Shown one piece after another: positions 55,201 through 64,000 of a stretch of 64,000 nucleotides of DNA. Location: positions 124,001 to 188,000 of the forward strand of contig NZ_FYEH01000003.1 in the NCBI RefSeq assembly GCF_900187945.1, written 5' to 3'. Source of the DNA: Arboricoccus pini (GTDB lineage: Bacteria; Pseudomonadota; Alphaproteobacteria; Geminicoccales; Geminicoccaceae). The notes under the pieces were generated by a model. It ran no database searches, had not been told where the DNA came from, and worked only from the letters and a program-made list of their open reading frames with translations. Both the position numbers and the translations under genes were made by a program. The stretch's first letter is position 1, and each line of letters begins with the position of its first letter.

Positions 55201-56250
55201 ATGGGCGAGCGACTAATCGCCGGCACGGCTTCTCAGGACGACCAGGATGTTGGGCTGCGGCCGCGACGCCTAGCGGACTTCATCGGCCAAGCGTCGCTGC
55301 GCTCGAATCTCGAGGTCTTCATCGGTGCCGCCACCCAACGTGGCGAAGCTCTGGATCATCTTCTCCTCGCAGGCCCTCCAGGGCTGGGCAAGACGACTTT
55401 AGCCCAAATTGTCGCGGCCGAACTCGGCGTCGGCTTTCGCATGACGAGCGGTCCTATCGTCGCCCGGGCCGGCGACCTCGCGGCGCTTTTGACGAATTTG
55501 CAGCCTCGCGACGTGCTCTTCATCGACGAGATACATCGCCTTTCGCCGGCGGTCGAAGAGATCCTCTATCCGGCAATGGAGGATTTCCAACTCGATCTCA
55601 TGATTGGAGAAGGGCCTGCCGCCCGATCGGTCCGCATCGACCTCGCACCCTTCACTCTGATCGGCGCCACCACTCGAACGGGCCTGCTCACGCAGCCGCT
55701 GCGCGATCGCTTCGGCATTCACGCTCGCCTGAATTTCTATGAGCATGGAGAGCTCGAAGCGATCCTTGAGCGTGGCGCCAGACTTCTCGATTTTCCGCTG
55801 GACCGCAGCGGCGCCTCGGAGATCGCTCGTCGATCACGAGGAACACCGCGAGTTGCAACCAGGCTCCTACGTCGAGTAAGGGACTTCGCGACTGTGCTTG
55901 ATCGCCTACCGGTCGACAACGACGTCGCTGACATGGCGTTGGGCAAGCTCGATGTCGACAGGCTGGGTCTCGACCAGCTCGATCGGCGTTATCTTCGCGC
56001 GATCGCCGTCAATTACGGTGGCGGACCGGTCGGGATCGAGACCATAGCGGCCGCGCTTGCCGAACAACGCGATACCCTGGAGGAAACGATCGAACCATTC
56101 CTCCTCCAACAAGGTTTGCTCAATCGCTCACCTCGAGGTCGGATGCTGACGGCCGCAGCCTGGCGTCACCTTGATCTCAGCCCACCGGCCGCCGCCGAAA
56201 TTCCGCCCGATCTGTTTGACCTGCCATCGCAGCTCGACGACGATGCCTGA
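55201..56250 (+). CDS. ruvB: Holliday junction branch migration DNA helicase RuvB
   Basis: RuvB is the AAA+ motor of branch migration. The 349-residue protein has [12 protein letters not shown], Walker [17 protein letters not shown], Walker [25 protein letters not shown], sensor [18 protein letters not shown] with the arginine finger, and a C-terminal winged helix with [17 protein letters not shown]. It starts 13 bp after ruvA and overlaps ybgC by 8 bp. Confidence 0.97.
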   Translation: MGERLIAGTASQDDQDVGLRPRRLADFIGQASLRSNLEVFIGAATQRGEALDHLLLAGPPGLGKTTLAQIVAAELGVGFRMTSGPIVARAGDLAALLTNLQPRDVLFIDEIHRLSPAVEEILYPAMEDFQLDLMIGEGPAARSVRIDLAPFTLIGATTRTGLLTQPLRDRFGIHARLNFYEHGELEAILERGARLLDFPLDRSGASEIARRSRGTPRVATRLLRRVRDFATVLDRLPVDNDVADMALGKLDVDRLGLDQLDRRYLRAIAVNYGGGPVGIETIAAALAEQRDTLEETIEPFLLQQGLLNRSPRGRMLTAAAWRHLDLSPPAAAEIPPDLFDLPSQLDDDA

Positions 56251-56647
56251 CCGCGTGATCCATCGCCTGGAAGTCAGGGTCTATTACGAAGACACCGATG
56301 CAGGCGGCATCGTCTATCATGCAAGCTATCTGCGCTTTGCCGAGCGTGCGCGAACCGAATTCCTCCGATCGCTCGGCATGGATCACGCCAAGCTCCTTGC
56401 CGACTATGGCGGCTTCTTCGTGGTGACGCGAATCGAGATCGATTTCCGCCGACCGGGCCTGCTCGACGACATTCTTGAGGTTGAGACGGGAATCGCGTCG
56501 ACGACAAAGGCCCGCCTGTCGATGCTACAGACCATAAGGCGTGATCACGACGTGCTAGCCGAGATGCAGGTCACGCTAGCCTTCCTTTCCCGAAAACATC
56601 GGCCACTCCGTCTACCCAACCTGGAGGCGCCGACAGCGCCACAATAA
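56243..56647 (+). CDS. ybgC: tol-pal system-associated acyl-CoA thioesterase YbgC
   Basis: The 134-residue hotdog-fold protein has [31 protein letters not shown], with the catalytic Asp in EDTDAGG, of the 4-hydroxybenzoyl-CoA thioesterase group. It acts on acyl-CoA or acyl-ACP and is nearly always beside tolQ. The ATG at 56243 lies within the ruvB end, which gives the normal family start. Confidence 0.93.
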   Translation: MPDRVIHRLEVRVYYEDTDAGGIVYHASYLRFAERARTEFLRSLGMDHAKLLADYGGFFVVTRIEIDFRRPGLLDDILEVETGIASTTKARLSMLQTIRRDHDVLAEMQVTLAFLSRKHRPLRLPNLEAPTAPQ

Positions 56648-56845
56648 ATTGCGGCCAGAGAAGCGCCCCTTTTAAAGGATGCGCTTGTAGACGGAGGGCA
56701 TTTTTCGATAAGAGGATGCGTCGAGGAGTCTGGAGAACGCAGCTCTGGCTCGCGATTTGGGCTATTGATGACAAGGCAGCAAGAATAACGATCGCGTCGC
56801 CGCTTGTCCCGGTGACGTCACGTTGGGCGAGAAAGCCGAAAAACG
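56648..56845. other. ybgC-tolQ intergenic region with inverted repeat
   Basis: In these 198 bp AAGCGC (56661-56666) and GCGCTT (56681-56686) flank CCTTTTAAAGG, giving an imperfect hairpin 14 bp after the ybgC stop without a T run. The gap is long enough for a tol promoter; none is clear. Confidence 0.4.
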
Positions 56846-57565
56846 ATGGAACAGAGCGCAGTCACCACGGCTGGCTTGGCGAGCGTTGCCACGCCCAGCA
56901 TACTTCATCTGATCCTGGAGGCAGATCTGATCGTCAAGGCGGTCATGATACTGCTTCTTTGTGCGTCCTTGTGGTGCTGGGCTGTGGTGTTTGAAAAGGG
57001 CTTCAGATTTGCCCGCCTGCAGCGCTTGGCCACGGCCTTCGAGCGCAATTTTTGGTCGGGCGCACCACTCGACGATCTGTATCGCCGGCTCGGCAAGCGT
57101 CCTGACCATCCGATGGCCTTGATGTTCGCTACGGCCATGGATGAATGGCGCGAGTCGCCTTCAAGCTCCGAGACCGCGGCGCAGGCTAGCCTCCTTGAGC
57201 GCGTGGGGCGCGTCATGTCGCTTACCATGGATCGGGAAGTGCAATCGCTGGAAAAGCATCTGCCTTCGCTAGCGACCATCGGTGCCGTCGCCCCGTTCGT
57301 GGGCCTTTTCGGCACGGTCTGGGGCATCATGAATAGCTTCCAGTCTATAGCGGCAACCAAGAACACGACTCTGGCCGTCGTGGCCCCAGGCATTGCCGAA
57401 GCCCTCTTCGCCACAGCGATGGGGTTGGTGGCAGCGATTCCCGCTGTCGTCGCCTATAACAAACTCTCCTACGCACTCGATCGCTATGCGGAACGACTGT
57501 CGAGCTTCACGGACGAGTTTTCAGTCGTCGTCAGCCGAGAGCTCGACGCTAAGCGGTTCGGCTAA
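56846..57565 (+). CDS. tolQ: Tol-Pal system proton channel subunit TolQ
   Basis: TolQ with TolR forms an inner-membrane proton-driven motor for outer-membrane constriction. The 239-residue protein has three transmembrane segments (about 25-48, 140-165 and 178-200) and the MotA/ExbB signature SLATIGAVAPFVGLFGTVWGIMNSF, followed by GIAEALFATAMGLVAAIPAVVAYN. It begins the tolQ-tolR-tolA-tolB-pal-cpoB run. Confidence 0.96.
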   Translation: MEQSAVTTAGLASVATPSILHLILEADLIVKAVMILLLCASLWCWAVVFEKGFRFARLQRLATAFERNFWSGAPLDDLYRRLGKRPDHPMALMFATAMDEWRESPSSSETAAQASLLERVGRVMSLTMDREVQSLEKHLPSLATIGAVAPFVGLFGTVWGIMNSFQSIAATKNTTLAVVAPGIAEALFATAMGLVAAIPAVVAYNKLSYALDRYAERLSSFTDEFSVVVSRELDAKRFG

Positions 57566-57570
57566 GAGCG

Positions 57571-58044
57571 ATGGCCGGCGGCATTCAAAAGCGAGTTACA
57601 GGCAGCAGGCGCGGCAAGCGCGGCCGACGGCAGATGTCGGACATCAACGTGACGCCATTCGTCGACGTCATGCTCGTCCTTCTGATCGTCTTCATGGTGG
57701 CTGCACCGATGCTGACCTCCGGCGTACAGGTCAATCTGCCGGACGCCACGAGTTCGCCTTTATCAGGGCAAGACGAGCCTTTGACCATTACCGTGGCTGC
57801 CGACGGCAAGATCTATATCCAAGATAGCGAGACCGGTTTCGACGACCTTGCCTCAAAGCTCCTGGCGATCACGAAGGAAAAGAAGGATACTCGTATCTTT
57901 CTTCGGGGAGATCGAACGCTCGACTACGGTAGGATGATGCAGATCTTCGGCAGCGTGAGCCAGTCGGGTTTCTCAAACATCGCGCTCCTAACCGAGCCGG
58001 GTGCGAGGCATGCGGCCACGCAAGCGCCAGGATCACAACGGTGA
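57571..58044 (+). CDS. tolR: Tol-Pal system subunit TolR (ExbD family)
   Basis: The 157-residue protein has one N-terminal transmembrane helix with the proton-relay aspartate in INVTPFVDVMLVLLIVFMV, and a periplasmic domain with VNLPDATSSPL and FLRGDRTLDYGRMMQIFG. It follows tolQ by 5 bp. The basic stretch RGKRGRRQMSD before the helix is typical of the cytoplasmic end. Confidence 0.95.
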   Translation: MAGGIQKRVTGSRRGKRGRRQMSDINVTPFVDVMLVLLIVFMVAAPMLTSGVQVNLPDATSSPLSGQDEPLTITVAADGKIYIQDSETGFDDLASKLLAITKEKKDTRIFLRGDRTLDYGRMMQIFGSVSQSGFSNIALLTEPGARHAATQAPGSQR

Positions 58045-58063
58045 ATTGCGGCCGGGCTACTCG

Positions 58064-59185
58064 ATGGAGCGGTTGAATCCGATGCGCCGCCCCCTGCTCT
58101 ACTCCCTCATGTTTCACCTCGCGGTGCTCCTGGTAGTCGGCCTCGGTCTTTATTGGCGACCGAACCGTCTGCCGGAGGATCAGCCCATTGCCGTCGAAAT
58201 TGTAACTGGTCCGCCATCGAGAGCGCCCGTCAAGGCGGCTCCGCCACCCTCAGAAGCCGCACCTGTTCCCAAGCGTGAGGCATCAGCACCCAACCCTTCG
58301 ACACGCACGGAAAGTGCCGAGCGTGTGGCCCCGCCCAAGCCCGCGGACGTTCCCGCGCCCGCGCAACGCCCTGTCGTAACGGAAGATAAGCCCGAGCCTC
58401 AGCCGCAAACACCGCCGGCCAAGGCAGTGCCCCCCAAGGCCGAGCCACAAGTTGCGGCGCCCACGCCAGCGCCTCGGCCGGCGGAAAAGCCTGTCGAGGT
58501 CGCCAAAGAGACGCCGGTTCCCAAGCCCTCCGAGCCAACGAAGGCGGCAGCGCCGGATGTTAAGCCCGCTCCTCGCAAACCAACGCCAGACAAACAGGCG
58601 GCAAGTGCCGAGGAGCCCCCTCCCGATAAGCCGACGCCCGCCAAGAAAGGCGACACGAAATCGGACGCCAAGCAGGTCGATCCGGCCAAGAAACCCGACG
58701 CCAAGCCCAGCGCATCGGCCAAATCGAACGCAAAAGACGACACATTTGATGCACTTTTAAAGAGCGTCTCCGAGACACCGAAGCGCTCCCAGGACCCAAA
58801 TCAACGCAAAGCCACCGGGACCAGCAAAGAGATCGCCACGAACAAGGCGGGCGATGCGCCGGCGACCGCGAGTGCAGATCAAATCGCGGGATTGGCGGCG
58901 TCGGCACAGCGACAGCTGAACGATTGCTGGAGCATTAGTCCTGGGACGCCCGGTGCTAATGAAGTCAATCCCTTCAAGGTCAACGTCGTCTTGAACAAGG
59001 ACGGCACGGCAACGGCGGCCGCCCTTGTCGACAATAGCTTGATGAGCAATCCGGCGTCGCGTGCCGTGGCCGAGAGTGCCATACGCGCTGCCAGAAGCTG
59101 CAAGCTGAATTTGCCCGCGGAGCTCTATAATCAATGGCGCCAAATGATCGTGACCTTCGACCCGAAGCAGGCCCTCTCGGGATGA
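58064..59185 (+). CDS. tolA: cell envelope integrity protein TolA
   Basis: The protein of about 373 residues spans the periplasm to link TolQR with TolB-Pal. It has one N-terminal helix (LLYSLMFHLAVLLVVGLGLYW), a long Pro/Ala/Lys-rich rod (about residues 45-240) and a C-terminal TonB-like domain with LAASAQRQLNDCWSI and ALVDNSLMSNPASRAVAESAIRAARSC, which holds two cysteines likely joined by a disulfide. The start at 58064 is chosen after the tolR stop; ATG 58082 is possible. Its stop overlaps tolB. Confidence 0.92.
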   Translation: MERLNPMRRPLLYSLMFHLAVLLVVGLGLYWRPNRLPEDQPIAVEIVTGPPSRAPVKAAPPPSEAAPVPKREASAPNPSTRTESAERVAPPKPADVPAPAQRPVVTEDKPEPQPQTPPAKAVPPKAEPQVAAPTPAPRPAEKPVEVAKETPVPKPSEPTKAAAPDVKPAPRKPTPDKQAASAEEPPPDKPTPAKKGDTKSDAKQVDPAKKPDAKPSASAKSNAKDDTFDALLKSVSETPKRSQDPNQRKATGTSKEIATNKAGDAPATASADQIAGLAASAQRQLNDCWSISPGTPGANEVNPFKVNVVLNKDGTATAAALVDNSLMSNPASRAVAESAIRAARSCKLNLPAELYNQWRQMIVTFDPKQALSG

Positions 59186-60492
59186 GCCCCTCGATGTTGA
59201 GACGTGGACTTTTAAGAGGTGCGGCGGCAATGGCCGCCGGTTCGGCACTTCCCTTCGGCAGCGCCCACGCGCAACTCCAAGTCGAGGTCAATCGCGGCAA
59301 GGTCGAGCCGATGCCGATTGCGATCAGCCCAATGGCCGGCAGCCCGATGGGGACCCAGATCGCCGGGGTGATCACAACCGATCTCGCTGGGTCCGGACTC
59401 TTTCGCCCTATCGACCAAGCTGCATTCATCCAGTCACCTCAAGAACTCGCCGATGCGGCACCGCGTTTTCCCGATTGGCGGCAGATTAATGCGCAGGCGC
59501 TCGTCACAGGTCGTGTGCAGGATAATGGCGGCACGATAGGGGTCGAGTTTCGACTTTGGGATGTCTATGCCGGTACGCAGCTTACGGGCATGAGATATGA
59601 TGCCACCTCGGCGCAGTGGCGACGTTTGGCGCACAAAATCGCCGACGAGATCTATCGTCGGCTCACCGGCGATGCGGGATATTTCGACACGCGCATTTGC
59701 TATATCAGCGAGACGGGACCGGCCAAGCAGAAGGTCAAGCGGCTGGCCATCATGGATCAAGATGGGGCCAACCACGCCTTCCTCACGGACGGGAACTCTC
59801 TGGTCCTGACACCTCGGTTCTCACCGGATACCCGTCAGATTGCCTACATGGCCTATAGAGGTGGCCGTCCGACCATCTATGTACGAACGATTGCAACTGG
59901 TCAGGAAATCTCCCTTGGAGATTTCGGCGGTACGGCGTTCGCGCCCAGATTTGCACCAAGTAGCGACAGCCTTCTGGTCACGGTCGCCCGAGAGGGCAAT
60001 TCCGATATCTACCGGGTGGACATAGGATCCCGCTCGCTTCGCCCCATCACGAGCGGCAGCGCCATCGATACCTCTCCCAGCTATTCGCCGGACGGCAGCC
60101 GTATAGTATTCGTTTCGGACCGTGGTGGCATCCCCCAACTCTACGTTATGGGTTCCAGCGGAGGCGGCGCGCAGCGCATCAGCTTCGGAAACGGTCGTTA
60201 CGGCGATCCGGCCTGGTCGCCAAGAGGTGATTTCATCGCCTTCACAAACATCCAGGGAGGCATGTTCCATGTCGGTTTGATGCGGCCCGACGGAAGTGAC
60301 GAGAGGTTGATAACCCGCAGCTATCGAGATCAAAGTCCGAACTGGGCCCCCAACGGCAGGGTAATCGTATTTTCTCGCCAGAGTGGTGATCGCTCACGTC
60401 TGTTCAGCATTGACTCGAACGGATACAACGAGCGCCAGCTGCCCACGCCGCTTGATGCTTCCGATCCCGATTGGTCGGCGGTCTTGCCATAA
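59182..60492 (+). CDS. tolB: Tol-Pal system periplasmic beta-propeller TolB
   Basis: TolB binds Pal in the periplasm. The 436-residue protein has a signal peptide (LLRGAAAMAAGSALPFGSAHA, cleavage near residue 30), an N-terminal alpha/beta domain and a six-bladed propeller with repeated WD40-like units, for example TPRFSPDTRQIAYMAYRGG, SYSPDGSRIVFVSDRGG and DPAWSPRGDFIAF. An arginine pair in the signal could allow Tat export. Start at 59182 overlaps tolA by 4 bp. Confidence 0.95.
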   Translation: MSPSMLRRGLLRGAAAMAAGSALPFGSAHAQLQVEVNRGKVEPMPIAISPMAGSPMGTQIAGVITTDLAGSGLFRPIDQAAFIQSPQELADAAPRFPDWRQINAQALVTGRVQDNGGTIGVEFRLWDVYAGTQLTGMRYDATSAQWRRLAHKIADEIYRRLTGDAGYFDTRICYISETGPAKQKVKRLAIMDQDGANHAFLTDGNSLVLTPRFSPDTRQIAYMAYRGGRPTIYVRTIATGQEISLGDFGGTAFAPRFAPSSDSLLVTVAREGNSDIYRVDIGSRSLRPITSGSAIDTSPSYSPDGSRIVFVSDRGGIPQLYVMGSSGGGAQRISFGNGRYGDPAWSPRGDFIAFTNIQGGMFHVGLMRPDGSDERLITRSYRDQSPNWAPNGRVIVFSRQSGDRSRLFSIDSNGYNERQLPTPLDASDPDWSAVLP

Positions 60493-60495
60493 ACC

Positions 60496-60524
60496 CAGGC
60501 GTGAGTGGAGCTCACCAGCGCCTG
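60496..60524 (+). terminator. intercistronic hairpin between tolB and pal
   Basis: CAGGC (60496-60500) and GTGAG (60501-60505) pair with CTCAC (60511-60515) and GCCTG (60520-60524) around loop TGGAG with a 4-nt bulge. No T run follows. It may attenuate or process the mRNA so that pal is expressed separately. Confidence 0.5.
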
Positions 60525-60591
60525 CCCGAAGAGCATCGCTCGTTCGGCGGTTTGATCTAATGATTGAATAAAGAGAACGGGGTACTCAAGT

Positions 60592-61137
60592 ATGAGAGTG
60601 AAGCTCATCACGCTGCTGGCGGCCAGTGCAATGCTTGCAGCGTGCACCGGCAACGACGATACGACCGCGGGTGGAACCGGCGGTGCCACCGGCAATCTCG
60701 GCGCCAATGCCGGCTACGGCAATGGCGGGATTGGCGGCAGTAATCTAGGAGCCACAAACGGTTCATCGGTTCCCGGCAGTCAGCAGGACCTGGAGGTGAA
60801 TGTCGGCGACAGAGTCTATTTTGGCTACGATAGCTCGTCGGTCGATCAAGCTGGCCAACAGACACTCGATCGCCAGAGCGCTTGGCTCAAGCAGTTCGGC
60901 AACGTCGCGGTTACCGTCGAAGGCCATACTGACGAGCGCGGCACGCGGGAGTACAATTTGGCCCTTGGCGAACGCCGTGCTGCAGCCGCTAAAGCCTATC
61001 TCGTTGCCTCAGGCGTCCCTGCCTCCCGTATCAACACCGTCTCATACGGTGAAGAACGGCCCGCTGATGCAGGCAAAGACGAAAACGCCTATGCCCTGAA
61101 CCGTCGCGCCGTGACAGTAGTCAACACCGGCTATTAA
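60592..61137 (+). CDS. pal: peptidoglycan-associated lipoprotein Pal
   Basis: Pal anchors the outer membrane to peptidoglycan. The 181-residue precursor has a lipobox MLAAC (Cys18), a Gly/Asn-rich spacer with repeats of GGTGGATGN type, and an OmpA-like domain with VYFGYDSSSVD and VTVEGHTDERGTREYNLALGERRA, where the Asp and Arg bind diaminopimelate. A separate promoter is possible in the 99 bp after tolB. Confidence 0.97.
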   Translation: MRVKLITLLAASAMLAACTGNDDTTAGGTGGATGNLGANAGYGNGGIGGSNLGATNGSSVPGSQQDLEVNVGDRVYFGYDSSSVDQAGQQTLDRQSAWLKQFGNVAVTVEGHTDERGTREYNLALGERRAAAAKAYLVASGVPASRINTVSYGEERPADAGKDENAYALNRRAVTVVNTGY

Positions 61138-61150
61138 AGAGACCCGCTCT

Positions 61151-62020
61151 TTGGCCAGCCAACGACCTGCGAGGGGCTGCCGCCTCATCTTCGGCAGCGT
61201 GATGCTTTCGGGTTGCTTCATTCTCGGAATGTCGGGGCAATCCTTCGGAGAGCCCCCTCCTCTGGTGGTGGCGCAGGCCGTGCAACAAGACGCGGTCGTG
61301 CGGCTTGGCCAGGTGGAAGAGCAGATGCGTCAGATGCAGGGTGAAATCGAGCGACTACAGTATCAAAATCGGCAGTTGCAACAGCAGCTTGATAAGCTCG
61401 GCAAAGAGTCATCACCCGAGGCTAAGGCGACGTCGCAAGGAGATCAGTCAGCCACAGCCAGCACGGCGAATAGCGCTGGTGAGGAAGGTACTTCCACCGG
61501 CAAAACAGACATGCAAGAGAGCAATCGCGGGCAGCAGAGCCTGGGAACACTGCCGAAATCCAGCTTCAACGAGCCGTCTTCTGATGAGCAGCAGCGGACG
61601 GCGGCCCGCGCTGCTTCGATCAATCCGACCGCACCGGCCAAGCAGCAATATGATGCCGCACTCCAGCTTATGCAGCAGGGACAATGGGATTCGGCCAGAT
61701 CCGTTTTCGAAAATATAACGACACGCTACCCGAACGATCCGCTGGCGCCGAATGCCGCCTATTGGCTCGGCGAGACCTACTATGTGTCCAAGGACTATCA
61801 AAATGCCGCGGCGACGTTCGCCAAGAACTATCGCGCTTATGGCCCCGAAGCCCCCAAGGCGCCGGATACGCTTTTAAAGTTGGGAATGTCTCTTGCCGCT
61901 AACGGCGACAAGGACAAGGCCTGCCAGATCTATGGCGAACTCGACAAGCGCTACCCTAATGCAGCCGCAGCTATCAAGCAGACAGCAGCTCGTGAGCGCG
62001 TCACGGCGAAATGCAGCTGA
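61151..62020 (+). CDS. cpoB: Tol-Pal system protein CpoB (YbgF)
   Basis: CpoB binds TolA and coordinates peptidoglycan synthesis with outer-membrane constriction. The 289-residue protein has a signal sequence, a coiled-coil segment (RLGQVEEQMRQMQGEIERLQYQ in part, about residues 50-85), a low-complexity linker rich in Ser and Thr, and three TPR units (YDAALQLMQQGQWDSARSVFE onward). TTG at 61151 gives the full signal peptide; ATG 61202 is an alternative. It follows pal by 13 bp. Confidence 0.92.
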   Translation: MASQRPARGCRLIFGSVMLSGCFILGMSGQSFGEPPPLVVAQAVQQDAVVRLGQVEEQMRQMQGEIERLQYQNRQLQQQLDKLGKESSPEAKATSQGDQSATASTANSAGEEGTSTGKTDMQESNRGQQSLGTLPKSSFNEPSSDEQQRTAARAASINPTAPAKQQYDAALQLMQQGQWDSARSVFENITTRYPNDPLAPNAAYWLGETYYVSKDYQNAAATFAKNYRAYGPEAPKAPDTLLKLGMSLAANGDKDKACQIYGELDKRYPNAAAAIKQTAARERVTAKCS

Positions 62021-63317
62021 CGCCGCGCCCATAGACGCCGACACCTTCGCGCGACTTATCGGCGGCCTTGAGCCTTTCGAGAAGTCTCCGCGTGTCGCCG
62101 CTGCGGTATCTGGGGGAGCCGACAGTCTTTGCCTTGCTGTCCTCCTCGCCGAATGGGTCAAATCTCAAGACGGCTCCTTGATGGCCTTCCACGTCGATCA
62201 CCGCCTAAGGCCTGAATCGACCGGGGAAGCCGCCCAGGTAGCGGATACGCTAAAGCGACTTGAGATAGATTGCGAAATCCTCACTTGGGATGAAGCGCGC
62301 CTAGGTGGCAATCTGCAGGAGCGGGCTCGCGAAGCACGCTACCGACTCCTCGAAGCTGCTTGCCTGCAGCATGGCTTCATGCATTTGGCCCTGGGCCATC
62401 AGGCGAACGATCAGTGCGAGACGGTACGGATGCGCGCCGCTCGCGGCAGGTATTTCGTCGGCCTTAGCGGCATGGCCGATCTTCGCGAAACTCGGGAGAT
62501 TCGAGTTATTCGCCCGCTGTTGTCATTGCCGAGAGCACGAATCGAAGCGACACTTCGACGACGCGATTTGGGTTGGCTTGAAGATCCGAGTAATCGATCC
62601 CCTCGCTTCGAGCGTAATCGCCTGCGGAATCTAAGCGATCAGGCTTTCACAGGCGAATGGCCTGCGGACTCCCAGGCCGCCCAGCAACGTCGAAGGCTGG
62701 AATCCGATTCGGCATATCTTTTGGCGCATCATACGCAGTTCCGCCCGGAAGGCTGGGCCATCCTCGACTGGCCAGCCTTTGAGGCAGCGGAAACGATCAT
62801 CGGCCGCTACGCCGTCGGCACGGTGCTGCGCGCGATTGGCGGTAAGATCTATCTTCCGCCCCATGCCGCCTTGGACCGGTTCATGAGCTCGATATCGCAA
62901 AGGGGCAGTGCCTCGCTGCACGGCACCTTGGCCCGAGTACGGGGCGACAAGATCATAATCTGGCGTGAATGGTCTCGCATACCGACGTCTCCGCTGCGGC
63001 TAGAGCCGGCGTCGCAGCAACTCTGGGACGGCCGTTTTCTCCTCTGTCTTGATGACGGTCACCTCCCCTGCTCCATTCTGCCTCTGGGAGCTATGCTCGC
63101 AACCAAAGGAGCGGAAGCCCTGCGAGCTGCCATGCGTCGCCGTGGTATCGCCGCATCCATCGCCAACAGCCTACCGGTCGTGATGCGAGAGAATGGTCTA
63201 TGGGGTACGCCAACTCTTGCGTGTGCTGTAGACGGCCGTCCCATGGGCGGGCTAGCCTGTTTATGGCGTCCTCGTGTGCCGCTAACTAGCGGGCCACATC
63301 ACTCGCCCTTGTTGTAG
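61992..63317 (+). CDS. tilS: tRNA(Ile)-lysidine synthetase TilS
   Basis: TilS modifies C34 of tRNA-Ile(CAU) to lysidine so that it reads AUA. The protein of about 441 residues has the PP-loop AAVSGGADSLCLAVLLAEW, HVDHRLRPES, and LALGHQANDQCETVRMRAARG. The start lies at or before GTG 61992, since no start codon occurs between there and the PP-loop; ATG 61959 is the next choice. It overlaps cpoB by 29 bp. tilS-ftsH adjacency is widely conserved. Confidence 0.92.
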   Translation: MSASRRNAADAAPIDADTFARLIGGLEPFEKSPRVAAAVSGGADSLCLAVLLAEWVKSQDGSLMAFHVDHRLRPESTGEAAQVADTLKRLEIDCEILTWDEARLGGNLQERAREARYRLLEAACLQHGFMHLALGHQANDQCETVRMRAARGRYFVGLSGMADLRETREIRVIRPLLSLPRARIEATLRRRDLGWLEDPSNRSPRFERNRLRNLSDQAFTGEWPADSQAAQQRRRLESDSAYLLAHHTQFRPEGWAILDWPAFEAAETIIGRYAVGTVLRAIGGKIYLPPHAALDRFMSSISQRGSASLHGTLARVRGDKIIIWREWSRIPTSPLRLEPASQQLWDGRFLLCLDDGHLPCSILPLGAMLATKGAEALRAAMRRRGIAASIANSLPVVMRENGLWGTPTLACAVDGRPMGGLACLWRPRVPLTSGPHHSPLL

Positions 63318-63415
63318 GATCGGCGATCAGTTCTTATTTAAGCTGACATGTGACGAATGGTTGGACAGTTTCGTGGGGCCATCTCTGGTGAGAAGCGATC
63401 ACGGCGGGCAGGACG

Positions 63416-64000
63416 GTGAATAACTTTAGTAAGAATTTGGCCCTATGGGTGATCATCGGCCTGCTGCTGATCGCTCTGTTCAATCTGTTCCAAAGCCCAT
63501 CCTCGCGCGGGCCGCAGAGCAATATCCCATTCTCCGATTTCCTCGCGCACATCGAGGCCAATCGAGTAAGCGATGTCCAGATCCAAGGCAACTCGATTAC
63601 CGGGAAGCTCCAGGACGGCAGGACGTTCTCGACCTATGCGCCGGACGATCCCGGCTTGGTGGATCGCCTGACGGCGAGCGGCGCCCGTATTACGGCGGTG
63701 CCTGTAGATGACAACATGCCCTCGTTGTTAGGTGTGCTGGTCTCCTGGTTCCCGATGCTGCTTCTGATCGGTGTCTGGATCTTCTTCATGCGCCAGATGC
63801 AGTCGGGCGGCGGGAAAGCCATGGGATTTGGCAAATCCCGCGCCAGACTGCTGACCGAGAAGCATGGTCGCGTGACCTTCTCCGATGTCGCCGGCATCGA
63901 CGAGGCAAAGGAAGAGCTTCAGGAAATCGTCGAATTCTTGAAGAACCCTCAGAAATTCCAGCAGGTGGGCGGTCGTATCCCGAAGGGCTGTCTGTTGGTT
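63416..64000 (+). CDS. ftsH: ATP-dependent zinc metalloprotease FtsH, N-terminal part (partial)
   Basis: The frame is open from GTG 63416 to the window end, giving 195 residues. It has a first transmembrane helix ([18 protein letters not shown]), the periplasmic FtsH extracellular domain ([27 protein letters not shown] in part), a second helix ([15 protein letters not shown]) and then [41 protein letters not shown], the start of the AAA+ domain. AGGA lies a few bases before the GTG. The Walker A motif and zinc site lie beyond the window. Confidence 0.95.
   Translation, partial: MNNFSKNLALWVIIGLLLIALFNLFQSPSSRGPQSNIPFSDFLAHIEANRVSDVQIQGNSITGKLQDGRTFSTYAPDDPGLVDRLTASGARITAVPVDDNMPSLLGVLVSWFPMLLLIGVWIFFMRQMQSGGGKAMGFGKSRARLLTEKHGRVTFSDVAGIDEAKEELQEIVEFLKNPQKFQQVGGRIPKGCLLV

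Overview
This 64 kb window is chromosomal DNA of an alphaproteobacterium, probably a Rhodospirillales-like lineage. The evidence is GC-rich coding sequence, an Mg-type HemB, a PhaR regulator, an LdtR-like regulator, HslVU, a NADP isocitrate dehydrogenase of the eukaryotic-like type, a CC0125/CC1285-type lipoprotein, and several gene orders typical of Alphaproteobacteria. Almost everything is housekeeping. I see no CRISPR array, insertion sequence, prophage, rRNA or tRNA gene, and no convincing undescribed multi-gene system.

Layout. 1-136 is the tail of an MFS transporter, ending against rsmA. 133-7222 holds rsmA, an SDR enzyme and gmk, then the fatty-acid cluster fabD-fabG-acpP-fabF-mltG on the minus strand. 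7223-9869 carries rpsF-rpsR-rplI and phaR on the plus strand. 9908-14491 is a mixed accessory stretch: LdtR-like regulator, 3-hydroxyisobutyryl-CoA hydrolase, hemB, an ABM monooxygenase, a decayed alpha/beta hydrolase and an Rrf2 regulator. 14519-18636 is dut-coaBC-ubiB-ubiE (minus). Across a strand switch, 18839-27762 is mutM-ech-rpsT-dnaA-dnaN-recF-gyrB (plus), the replication-initiation core. 27821-32950 has a lipoprotein, a large debranching-type glycosidase, mntH and yhhQ. 33165-37337 is a four-gene polyamine-type ABC importer. 37358-41092 is acyltransferase, smr, mltA and a Tim44-like gene (minus).

41286-50483 contains a histidine phosphatase, secB, LOG protein, ilvE, a MarR regulator with an OmpR/EnvZ-type two-component pair, maf-coaE-dnaQ, icd and a small lipoprotein. 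50707-52978 is hslU-hslV and a small unknown gene (minus). 53315-63317 is one long plus-strand series: yebC-ruvC-ruvA-ruvB-ybgC-tolQ-tolR-tolA-tolB-pal-cpoB-tilS, followed by ftsH, which runs off the end.

How the genes work together. The fab cluster makes malonyl-ACP, condenses it and reduces it. ruvABC resolves Holliday junctions. Tol-Pal with CpoB couples outer-membrane constriction to peptidoglycan, and mltG and mltA trim glycan strands. HslVU and FtsH are protein quality-control proteases. The DnaA/DnaN/RecF/GyrB cluster, together with smr-mltA-timA, secB and dnaQ-coaE-maf, suggests an origin-proximal chromosomal segment, although I could not identify an origin with confidence.

The most interesting points are: departures from expected gene order (no yicC next to gmk, which is inverted; no aroE between maf and coaE; a transporter-sized insertion of ilvE plus regulators); candidate operators (paired palindromes before mntH, widely spaced inverted repeats before the ABC operon, a dyad over the ilvE promoter); an rpsF leader hairpin; and one clearly decaying gene. 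Protein functions rest on recognisable family motifs. Regulatory sites are by-eye inferences.
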